From DASWHF01 sp036393295 (GTDB lineage: Bacteria > Pseudomonadota > Gammaproteobacteria > Acidiferrobacterales > UBA6901): a stretch of 50,212 nt of DNA. The DNA lies in NCBI GenBank assembly GCA_036393295.1, contig DASWHF010000006.1, positions 1 to 50,212 of the forward strand, read 5' to 3'. The translations under genes and the position numbers were made by a program. Positions 10,336 through 17,948 of the stretch are shown in pieces. Position 1 is the stretch's first letter; each line of letters opens with the position of its first letter. A model generated the notes under the pieces. The model made no database searches. It saw only the letters and a program-made list of their open reading frames with translations, and was not told where the DNA came from.

Positions 10336-10692
10336 TTGGTACCGGCCCCACGCGGGCTCCCGAAGTCACACCGCCTACGCAAGCCAGCGCTCTTTGCGCA
10401 CGTGCTGCGTACCGGCGGCAAGGCGAGCGACACGATGTTCACCGTCTATAGCGCCGGCAATGCACTCCCTCATCCGCGTCTCGGGATCACCGTGTCCCGG
10501 AAGGCGGCGGCCCGCGCCGTGGTCCGCAACCGCATCAAGCGCCAGATACGCGAGAGTTTCCGCCTGCATTGCAACCGGCTGCCCCCCCTCGATATCGTGG
10601 TGATCGGCCACCGTGCCGCCGCCGCGGCCAACCCCGGCGAGCTGCGCGCCTCGTTGGCACAGCACTGGCAACGGTTGTCGGCCGATGCGTAA
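10336..10692 (+). CDS. rnpA: Ribonuclease P protein component
   Basis: Protein subunit of RNase P, which with RnpB RNA matures tRNA 5' ends; 118 aa. The conserved RNA-binding block RNRIKRQIRESFRLH, the preceding HPRLGITVSRK and DIVVIGHR identify it. It starts at TTG (10336), 3 nt after the rpmH stop. rnpA often uses non-ATG starts, and no better in-frame start exists before conserved sequence. It overlaps yidD by 8 nt, so translation is coupled along the operon. Confidence 0.93.
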   Translation: MVPAPRGLPKSHRLRKPALFAHVLRTGGKASDTMFTVYSAGNALPHPRLGITVSRKAAARAVVRNRIKRQIRESFRLHCNRLPPLDIVVIGHRAAAAANPGELRASLAQHWQRLSADA

Positions 10693-10918
10693 GCTCCTCG
10701 CCCTACTCATCCTCGCCTACCGTTACTGGGTGAGCCCGTTGTTCGCGCCGAGCTGTCGTTTCCATCCGAGCTGCTCGGCTTACGCCCTCGAGGCGGTCGA
10801 ACGCCACGGCGCGGCCCGCGGCGGCTGGCTGGCGTTGCGGCGTCTCGGGCGTTGCCACCCCTGGCACCCCGGCGGTCACGATCCGGTCCCTCCCATGGGC
10901 GCTCACCGCCATGGATAA
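10685..10918 (+). CDS. yidD: Membrane protein insertion efficiency factor YidD
   Basis: 77-aa protein of the YidD family (DUF37), which supports YidC-dependent membrane insertion. The signatures are an N-terminal amphipathic helix MRKLLALLILAYRYWVSPLF, then CRFHPSCSAYALEAVERHG and GRCHPWHPGGHDPVP, with the conserved cysteines. It overlaps rnpA by 8 nt upstream and yidC by 8 nt downstream, a tight chain of coupled starts. It lies entirely inside a longer open frame and is recognised by motif. Confidence 0.95.
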   Translation: MRKLLALLILAYRYWVSPLFAPSCRFHPSCSAYALEAVERHGAARGGWLALRRLGRCHPWHPGGHDPVPPMGAHRHG

Positions 10919-12533
10919 CACCCGGCTGATCCTGTTCGTCGCCCTGTCGGTGATCATCCTCCTGCTCTGGCAGGCCTGGGAGCGGGAAAACCGCCCGCCA
11001 CCGCCCGCCACCGCCGACGCGCCCGCATCGCCCGCCGGCGTGCCCAGCCTGCCCGCCGAGTCGCGATCCGCCCCGGCACCGGACGCGGTTACCGCAGCCC
11101 CGACCGGCCTGCGCATTCGCGTTACGACCGACTTGCTCGAAGTCGAGATCGACACCCTTGGGGGTGACATCCGCCGGCTCGCCCTGCTCGCCCACCCGGT
11201 GAGTGTCGACCGGCCGGATCAGCCGTTCGTGCTGCTGGACGACCAGCCCGGCCAGCCGTTCATCTCCCAGTCCGGCCTCATCGGGCATGGGCGCGACTGG
11301 CCCAACCACAAGACCTTATATAAAGCCGGCCAGACCCGTTATACGCTCGGCCCCGGCCAGGACGAGCTCGCCGTCCCGTTGCGCTGGACCGCCGCCGACG
11401 GCACCGAGGTCATCAAGACCCTGCGCTTCAAGCGCGACAGCTATGTGGCAGATGTCGAGTACCGCGTGCGCAACGCCGGCAACACTACGCGCGACGTCTA
11501 TCTCTACGCGCAGCTGACGCGCGCGCCGCTCGAGTCCAAGGGCATGTTCGGCATGATCCCGAGCTATACCGGCGGGGTGATCTACACCCCGGCCGACAGG
11601 TACGAGAAGATAAACTTCGACGACATGGCGAAGAAGCCGCTGGCCCGCGAAGTCGACAGCGGCTGGGTGGCGATGATCCAGCATTACTTCCTGGCCGCCT
11701 GGCTGCCGCCCGGCGAGCGCCCGCGCGCCTTCTACACCGAGGCGCTCGACGCCAACCGCTATGCCATCGGCTACAAGGATACCGAGGCGACGCCGATCGA
11801 GCCCGGCCAGACCGCCATCCTCGCCACCCAGCTCTACGCCGGGCCGAAGGAGCAGGCGCGCCTCGAGCAGCTCGCCGAGGGCCTCAAGCTCACCGTTGAC
11901 TACGGCTACCTGACCTTCCTGTCCGCGCCGTTGTTCTGGCTGCTGCAGCAGATCCACGACTGGGTCGGGAACTGGGGCTGGGCGATCATTATCCTGACCA
12001 TCATCATCAAGCTGGTGTTCCATCCGCTGTCGGCCGCCAGCTATAAGTCGATGGCGCATATGCGCCGCGTGCAGCCCAAGCTGCAGGCGCTCAAGGAGCG
12101 CTACGGCGACGACCGCCAGAAGCTCAACCAGGCGATGATGGAGCTGTACAAGACCGAGAAGATCAACCCGCTTGGCGGCTGCCTGCCGATCCTGATCCAG
12201 ATCCCGGTATTCATCGCACTCTATTGGGTGCTGCTCGAGAGCGTCGAACTGCGTCAGGCGCCGTTCATACTCTGGCTCAATGACCTGTCCACGGCCGACC
12301 CGTATTTCGTGCTGCCGGCGCTGATGGGCATTACCATGCTGGCCCAGCAGTGGCTCAACCCCCAGCCGCTCGACCCGCTGCAGAAAAAGATCATGATGAT
12401 GCTGCCGATCATGTTTACGGTGTTCTTCGTGTTCTTCCCGGCCGGCCTGGTGTTGTACTGGGTGGTGCAGAACATGCTGTCGATCGCCCAGCAGTGGTGG
12501 ATCACGCGCCGCATCGAGGCCGGCGCGCGCTGA
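10911..12533 (+). CDS. yidC: Membrane protein insertase YidC
   Basis: Inner-membrane insertase/foldase of the Oxa1/Alb3 family; 540 aa. The N-terminal TM (about residues 4-20) is followed by a Pro/Ala-rich linker and the periplasmic P1 beta domain (about 60-330). The conserved five-TM core starts at YGYLTFLSAPLFWLLQQIH and includes NWGWAIIILTIIIK, the Arg-bearing groove helix, GGCLPILIQIPVFIALYWVL and a final TM before the basic tail RRIEAGAR. Works with SecYEG or alone, e.g. for Fo subunit c (atpE, 22 kb away). Confidence 0.97.
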   Translation: MDNTRLILFVALSVIILLLWQAWERENRPPPPATADAPASPAGVPSLPAESRSAPAPDAVTAAPTGLRIRVTTDLLEVEIDTLGGDIRRLALLAHPVSVDRPDQPFVLLDDQPGQPFISQSGLIGHGRDWPNHKTLYKAGQTRYTLGPGQDELAVPLRWTAADGTEVIKTLRFKRDSYVADVEYRVRNAGNTTRDVYLYAQLTRAPLESKGMFGMIPSYTGGVIYTPADRYEKINFDDMAKKPLAREVDSGWVAMIQHYFLAAWLPPGERPRAFYTEALDANRYAIGYKDTEATPIEPGQTAILATQLYAGPKEQARLEQLAEGLKLTVDYGYLTFLSAPLFWLLQQIHDWVGNWGWAIIILTIIIKLVFHPLSAASYKSMAHMRRVQPKLQALKERYGDDRQKLNQAMMELYKTEKINPLGGCLPILIQIPVFIALYWVLLESVELRQAPFILWLNDLSTADPYFVLPALMGITMLAQQWLNPQPLDPLQKKIMMMLPIMFTVFFVFFPAGLVLYWVVQNMLSIAQQWWITRRIEAGAR

Positions 12534-12546
12534 TCCAGGCGCCCGC

Positions 12547-13914
12547 ATGAACACCGCGCGGCCCGCGCCGTCCGCCGACACCATCGCGGCGCCCGCCACC
12601 GCTCCCGGTCAGGGCGGCATCGGCATCGTCCGCCTCTCCGGTCCCGCGACCCCCGCCATCGCCGCCGCCATCCTCGGCACCTTGCCGGCCGCGCGCCGCG
12701 CCATCCTCGGCGCGTTCCGTGACGCCGGCGGCCAGGCGATCGACCGGGGCCTGGCGCTGTTCTTCCCGGCGCCGCATTCCTTCACCGGCGAAGACGTGCT
12801 GGAGCTGCACGGCCATGGCGGACCCGTGGTGATGGATCTGCTGCTGCGCCGCGCCCTTGAGTTGGGCGCGCGCCTCGCCCGCCCCGGCGAGTTTTCCGAG
12901 CGCGCCTTCCTGAACGGCAAGCTCGACCTCGCCCAGGCCGAGGCCGTCGCGGACCTGATCGGGAGCGGCTCCGAGGCCGCCGCGCGCGCCGCGCTGCGCT
13001 CGCTAAGCGGCGAATTCTCGCGCCGGGTGCGCGACATCGTCGACGACCTGGTGGCGCTGCGCGTCGAGATCGAAGCCGCCATCGACTTCCCCGAGGAGGA
13101 GATCGACTTCCTGGCCGACACGCGGCTGGGCGAGCGCTGCGCGGCGCTCACCGAGGCGCTCACCGACCTGCGGCAGCGCACCCGCCAGGGCTGCCTACTG
13201 CACGATGGCCTGTGCCTGGCGCTGGTCGGCCGTCCGAACGCCGGCAAGTCGAGCCTGCTCAACGCCCTGGTCGGCCGCGACAGCGCCATCGTCAGCCGCA
13301 TCGCCGGCACCACCCGCGACCTGATCCGCGAGCAGATCCACCTCGGCGGGCTGCCACTGCACCTGGTCGATACCGCCGGATTGCGCACCGCCGGCGACGA
13401 GATCGAATCCGAGGGCCTGCGCCGCACCCGCCGGGCCATGGCCGAGGCCGACCGGATACTGGTGGTGATCGACGACCGGCTCGACGCCGCCGAGGCACCG
13501 GGGCTGCTCGCCGAGCTGCCGCCAGACCGGGCGTTCACGCTGGTGCGCAACAAGATCGACCTGAGCGGCCGCGCCCCGGGGGCGATCGCCGCCGAAGCCG
13601 CCGCCCGTGCCGAGTACGCCGTCTCGGCCCTGACCGGCGCCGGCCTCGACGATCTGCGCCGTCATCTTCAAGATTGTGTCGGCTTCCATCCGGCGGCCGA
13701 GGGTGACTTCAGCGCCCGGCGCCGCCACCTGACGGCGATCGAGCGCGCCGCGGCCGAGCTCGACAGCGCGCTCGACGAGCTCGGCCGCCGCAACGGCGAG
13801 CTTGCCGCCGAATCCCTGCGGCGCGCCCAGCAGGACCTCGGGGAGATCACCGGGGAGTTCACCAGCGACGACCTGCTGGGGCGGATATTTTCCAGCTTCT
13901 GTATCGGCAAATAG
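12547..13914 (+). CDS. mnmE: tRNA modification GTPase MnmE
   Basis: GTPase that with MnmG installs the 5-carboxymethylaminomethyl (or aminomethyl) group on U34 of certain tRNAs; 455 aa. The N-terminal folate-binding domain has APGQGGIGIVRLSGP. The G domain has GRPNAGKSSLLN (G1), GTTRD (G2), DTAGLR (G3) and NKID (G4). The C-terminal motif FCIGK carries the conserved Cys452. The partner gene mnmG lies at 23537 in this window. The stop codon directly abuts the stop of the convergent transglutaminase gene, with no bases between. Confidence 0.97.
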   Translation: MNTARPAPSADTIAAPATAPGQGGIGIVRLSGPATPAIAAAILGTLPAARRAILGAFRDAGGQAIDRGLALFFPAPHSFTGEDVLELHGHGGPVVMDLLLRRALELGARLARPGEFSERAFLNGKLDLAQAEAVADLIGSGSEAAARAALRSLSGEFSRRVRDIVDDLVALRVEIEAAIDFPEEEIDFLADTRLGERCAALTEALTDLRQRTRQGCLLHDGLCLALVGRPNAGKSSLLNALVGRDSAIVSRIAGTTRDLIREQIHLGGLPLHLVDTAGLRTAGDEIESEGLRRTRRAMAEADRILVVIDDRLDAAEAPGLLAELPPDRAFTLVRNKIDLSGRAPGAIAAEAAARAEYAVSALTGAGLDDLRRHLQDCVGFHPAAEGDFSARRRHLTAIERAAAELDSALDELGRRNGELAAESLRRAQQDLGEITGEFTSDDLLGRIFSSFCIGK

Positions 13915-15912
13915 TCACGCCACCCGCCGCGGCCGCCAGCGCCGCAGCGCCCGGCGCAGCGCCTGGAGGGCGGCGGCATCGGCCGGGGCCGGACCGTAGC
14001 GCAGGTCGATATAGCGCGCGGTGATCGCCGCCGCCAGCGCCGCGAGATCCGGGCGCGCGCCGCCGACGCGCAGCACGTAGGCGAGCGGGCCTTCGCCGCG
14101 GGCGCGCGGCAGGCCGATGCGTGCGAGGCGCGCGCAGAAACGGCGATAGAGTTTCTTGACCGGATCGCGCGACCGGATCGCGCGCCGCAGCCCGAGCGCG
14201 TAGACGCCGAGAATCGCGAGCACCACCGCCGCCACGCCGAGCGCCACCAGCGTTCCCGGGCGCGCGTCCAGCCCGAGTCTTTCCATCAGCGCCCGCTGCC
14301 GGTCGCGATGATAATCGAGCACCCAGCGCGACCAGGCATGCTGGACACCGTCCCAGGCCAGGCGCCCCTGTCCGCGGGTGCGCTCCAGCCAGCCCTGTTC
14401 GAGGAACTGCCGCAGCAGCTCCGGAGACAGGCGCCCGAGGCTGGCGCCGCGGGCCATCAGGCGGCGCAGCGCATCGGCACCGAACTCGACGCGCTCGGGC
14501 GCGACCGCCGCGGTCGGGTCGGCGCGCTGCCAGCCGCCGTCGGCGGTCCAGATCTCCACCCAGGCATGGGCGTCGCTCTGGCGCACGATCAGGTAACCGC
14601 CCGCCTGGTTGATTTCGCCGCCCTGGTAGCCCAGCACCACGCGGGCCGGCACGCCGGCGGCGCGCATCAGCGCCGCGAAGGCCGAGGCGTAGTGCTCGCA
14701 GAATCCGCGCCGCGACTCGAACAGGAACTCGTCGACCGGGTCCTGGCCGAGCAGCGGCGGCTGCAGCGTGTAGAAGAACTCCTGCTGGCGAAAATGCGCG
14801 AGCGCGCGCATCGCGATCGCCCGCGCATCGCCCGCCTTGTGAAACTCCGCCGCCAATGCCCGCACGCGCGGGCTCACGCCCCCCGGCAGCTGCAGGCCGC
14901 GCGTCTCAGCCGTGTCTTCGCCGCGCAGGTCACGTAGCTGCGGGTGGGAGACCGCCGTGTAGCGCAGTCGCTCGCGCACCGGCTGCGGCGACTCCAGCAG
15001 ATGGCCGACGCGCCATCGCAGCGGTGCACCCGGCGGCGCCGGCCAGTCCAGCGCCGGCAGCCAACGCCGATTGCTCGGCTCGACCGTGATCGTATGGCGC
15101 AGCGCGCGTCCGGACACCGGCGCCGGCCGCGCGGGACCGAAGGGTGTTGCGCCGCGCGTCCAGGCGACGCCGTCGAAATCCCACAACACCATGACGCGGA
15201 AATAACGTTCCGTGGCCGGCGGCATCGCCCCGTCGAACTCGACCCGGAACGCGACCTCCTCCGACACGCTCAGCTCGTTGACGCTGCCGGGCCGCATCGC
15301 GTCGTCGATGCCGCTCAAGCCGCCGAAGGCGTCCTGCGGCAGGCCCCAGAGCGCGCCCTGGATGCGCGGGAAGAACACGAACAGCAGCACCGCGAGCGGC
15401 ATGGCCTTGAGCACCAGCCCGCCGGCCAGGCGCGCCACCTCCGAAACGCCCAGCACCGCCGGCTGACTGATACGGATGAGCACGGCGAAACAGAGCGTGA
15501 GGCTCGCCAGATGAAAGGCCGCGAGCCCCAGGGATTGCGACACCAGGAAGCTCGCCAGCATCAGCACGAACAGCAAGAGCACAATCAGGATGCCGTCGCG
15601 CACCGTCCGAAGCTCCAGGAACTTGAGTCCCAGCATGCCGATCAGCAGGGCGATCCCGGGGTCGCGCCCGAACACCGTGCCGAAGTGCCGGTAGACCGCG
15701 ACCACCACCGCGACCGTCAGCACCAGGCGCACCCCCCGTCCGGGCACCGCCCGGCCGCGCGCCCCGCCGAGATAGCGCCATGCCAGCAAGGCCAGGACCA
15801 CGGCCGTGAGCCAGACCGGCGCGGAGAGCGTGAGCGGCGCGACGACCGCCACGATCGCGGCCAGCAGCCAGCGCTGGCCGTCGCGATCGAGCAGCTGATG
15901 GGCCGGCGTCAT
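13915..15912 (-). CDS. TgpA-type membrane transglutaminase-like protein (DUF3488)
   Basis: 665-aa protein with an N-terminal bundle of hydrophobic helices (about residues 20-200), a periplasmic transglutaminase-like domain and a further TM before a cytoplasmic C-terminal tail (DUF4129-like). The catalytic triad is visible as Cys405 in RRGFCEHYASAF, His449 in SDAHAWVEIW and Asp465 in RADPTAAV. Its ATG overlaps the DUF58 stop by 4 nt (ATGA), marking a coupled moxR-DUF58-tgpA operon, a widespread trio. P. aeruginosa TgpA is essential, but its substrate is unknown. Upstream in-frame ATGs would invade the DUF58 gene and are rejected. Confidence 0.92.
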   Translation of the reverse strand: MTPAHQLLDRDGQRWLLAAIVAVVAPLTLSAPVWLTAVVLALLAWRYLGGARGRAVPGRGVRLVLTVAVVVAVYRHFGTVFGRDPGIALLIGMLGLKFLELRTVRDGILIVLLLFVLMLASFLVSQSLGLAAFHLASLTLCFAVLIRISQPAVLGVSEVARLAGGLVLKAMPLAVLLFVFFPRIQGALWGLPQDAFGGLSGIDDAMRPGSVNELSVSEEVAFRVEFDGAMPPATERYFRVMVLWDFDGVAWTRGATPFGPARPAPVSGRALRHTITVEPSNRRWLPALDWPAPPGAPLRWRVGHLLESPQPVRERLRYTAVSHPQLRDLRGEDTAETRGLQLPGGVSPRVRALAAEFHKAGDARAIAMRALAHFRQQEFFYTLQPPLLGQDPVDEFLFESRRGFCEHYASAFAALMRAAGVPARVVLGYQGGEINQAGGYLIVRQSDAHAWVEIWTADGGWQRADPTAAVAPERVEFGADALRRLMARGASLGRLSPELLRQFLEQGWLERTRGQGRLAWDGVQHAWSRWVLDYHRDRQRALMERLGLDARPGTLVALGVAAVVLAILGVYALGLRRAIRSRDPVKKLYRRFCARLARIGLPRARGEGPLAYVLRVGGARPDLAALAAAITARYIDLRYGPAPADAAALQALRRALRRWRPRRVA

Positions 15913-16817
15913 GCCGGACCCGTGGTCGGGAACAGCGCCAGGGCCTCGAGGCAGCGGTGCCGATGCCGCGCGCCGGTGTCCGGTTCGATGAGCGTGCCGG
16001 GCAGCCGCAGTCCGTAGCGCGCGCCCTCGCGGTCGGCGTCGAGCACCGCGCGGCACAGCACGCTCAGGCGTTCCTCGACGTCCGGCAGCGGAACCGCGTC
16101 CCAATCCAGCCAGCGCTGGCCGGCGCGCGGTTCCTGGAATTCCTTGGTGTGCATGCCCTGGCCGCGCGCCACGGCCTTCCAGTGCACGCGCTGCGGCGCA
16201 TCGCCGGTCCGGTGCCGGCGCAGGCCGGCGAAATCGTCGCCGTCATCGGGGGTCTGTGCATCCTTGTCGTCGCCGTGACCGCGCACCGAATCCCAGGCCT
16301 GCGGCGCCGGCCGCGGGTAGACCAGGACCGACCCGTCGAGGGCGATGGACCGGGACCAGGAATGCAGCAGACCGAAGGGGAAGCGCGTCGAGATCACCAG
16401 CGCCGGCAGCGGCACGCGGCCGCGGTGCGCGGTCGGCAGCGTGAGCGTCACCCAGTGTTGGTCATAGGGCGCAATGCGCGCGACCGTCACGCCGGCGCCG
16501 GCGCGCGGCTCGACCTGGATCGCGATGCGCGCGAGGCCGGCGGGATTGTGCAGACAGACGCGCACGGCCAGCACCTCGCCGGCGTGGACCGGCGCGCACT
16601 CGTGGCCGAGCACTTCGAGCCCCGCGAGGTTGCGATGGGTGTACAACATCGACACCAGCGCGACCGACGCGACGATGAAGGTCAGGCCGTAGCCCAGGCC
16701 GTTGGAGTAATTCACCGAGGCCAGCAACAGCACCGCGATCATCGCCGCGAAGATCAGCCCCGGGCGCGTCGGCAGGATGTACAGACGGTGCGTGCCGAGC
16801 GTGACCGGGGTCATCAC
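15909..16817 (-). CDS. DUF58 domain-containing membrane protein
   Basis: 302 aa. Two N-terminal TM helices (about 18-60) precede a beta-rich middle region. The DUF58 signature follows: DFAGLRRHRTGDAPQRVHWK, then the basic ARGQGMHTKEF. The family partners with MoxR AAA+ ATPases and transglutaminases; a chaperone- or metal-insertion-like role has been proposed but not settled. The start overlaps the moxR stop by 4 nt and its stop overlaps the transglutaminase start by 4 nt, so all three are probably made in fixed ratio. Confidence 0.92.
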   Translation of the reverse strand: MMTPVTLGTHRLYILPTRPGLIFAAMIAVLLLASVNYSNGLGYGLTFIVASVALVSMLYTHRNLAGLEVLGHECAPVHAGEVLAVRVCLHNPAGLARIAIQVEPRAGAGVTVARIAPYDQHWVTLTLPTAHRGRVPLPALVISTRFPFGLLHSWSRSIALDGSVLVYPRPAPQAWDSVRGHGDDKDAQTPDDGDDFAGLRRHRTGDAPQRVHWKAVARGQGMHTKEFQEPRAGQRWLDWDAVPLPDVEERLSVLCRAVLDADREGARYGLRLPGTLIEPDTGARHRHRCLEALALFPTTGPA

Positions 16818-17719
16818 GGCACCGCGACGGTCTCGATCAGCGCCTCGACCGCGGCCTCGCCGCCGGCCTCGCCCGGGCGCAGGCGATGGCTCATCACCGC
16901 CACCGCCACCGCCTGCACGTCCTCGGGCAGCACCAGGTCGCGCCCCTCGAGCAGCGCCCAGGCACGCGCGCTGTTGAGCAGTCCGAGGCCGGCGCGCGGG
17001 CTCAAGCCGATCGGGAAGCGCGCGCCGTCGCGGGTCGCGGCCAGCAGGTCCTGGATGTAGTCCATCAGGGCATCCGCGGCGTGCACCTGGTCGGCGAGCT
17101 GCTGCAGATGCTTGAGGCGCGCGCCGTCGAGCAGCGACGTCTCGTGCTTGATGAGTTCGCGGCGGTCGGCGCCGCGCAGCAGCTCGCGTTCCGCGTGCCG
17201 GTCGGGGTAACCCATGTTGATGCGCATCAGGAAGCGGTCGAGCTGCGATTCCGGCAGCGGAAAGGTGCCAATATGATGGCGCGGGTTCTGGGTGGCGACC
17301 ACGAAGAACGGGTCCGGCAGCGGGAAGCTGCTGCCGTCGCTGGTGACCTGGCGCTCCTCCATGGCCTCGAGCAGGGCGCTCTGGGTCTTCGGGGTTGCGC
17401 GGTTGATCTCGTCGGCCAGCACCAGCTGCGCGAACACCGGCCCCGCATGAAAGCGGAAGTCGCGGGTGTCGGGTTGGTAGATCGACACGCCCAGGATGTC
17501 CGCCGGCAGCATGTCGCTGGTGAACTGGATGCGTTTGAAGCTCAAGCCCAGCACCGCCGCCAGCGCCTGGGCGAGCGTGGTCTTGCCCATCCCCGGCAAG
17601 TCCTCGATCAACAGGTGGCCGCGCGCCAGCAGGCAGGCCAGGCTCAGGCGCACTTGGCGCTCCTTGCCCAGCACCAACCGACTGATCTGGGCGATGATTC
17701 CCTCCAAGACCGTGCGCAT
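16814..17719 (-). CDS. MoxR-family AAA+ ATPase
   Basis: 301-aa AAA+ ATPase of the MoxR class, chaperone-like proteins that act with VWA or DUF58 partners. Walker A is DLPGMGKTT (40-48), Walker B is LVLADEINRATPKTQSALLEAMEE, sensor-1 is VVATQNP, and the arginine-bearing LPESQLDRFLMRI follows. First gene of the minus-strand trio, 229 nt from the divergent GGDEF-EAL gene. It probably powers or remodels the transglutaminase/DUF58 membrane complex (inference). Confidence 0.94.
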   Translation of the reverse strand: MRTVLEGIIAQISRLVLGKERQVRLSLACLLARGHLLIEDLPGMGKTTLAQALAAVLGLSFKRIQFTSDMLPADILGVSIYQPDTRDFRFHAGPVFAQLVLADEINRATPKTQSALLEAMEERQVTSDGSSFPLPDPFFVVATQNPRHHIGTFPLPESQLDRFLMRINMGYPDRHAERELLRGADRRELIKHETSLLDGARLKHLQQLADQVHAADALMDYIQDLLAATRDGARFPIGLSPRAGLGLLNSARAWALLEGRDLVLPEDVQAVAVAVMSHRLRPGEAGGEAAVEALIETVAVP

Positions 17720-17848
17720 AGGTATCCTATAGTCTGAGAAGCAGTTACCGGAGGGTCGGCCGTGGTAAATCCATACTTTCCATATGTCTTAACAGGGAGC
17801 GCTCGCCATCGTTACCGCTTTGACGCAATAATGGCCACAATATCCCCA

Positions 17849-17861
17849 GGACAAATTGTCC
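17849..17861. promoter_or_regulatory. Palindrome in the moxR / GGDEF-EAL divergent gap
   Basis: GGACAAATTGTCC, two 6-nt arms around one base, in the 229-nt gap between divergent genes (17720-17948). It could be an operator. TTGACG at 17820-17825 upstream may be a -35 for the plus-strand gene, without a good -10. No regulator is identified. Confidence 0.35.
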
Positions 17862-17948
17862 CGGCACCTGGTTGTTCCGCTCCCCGGCCGAAGACGCGGC
17901 GAGCGCTGGTTCGACCCAGCACCACCTGATCACCGTTGCCGAGGCCGG

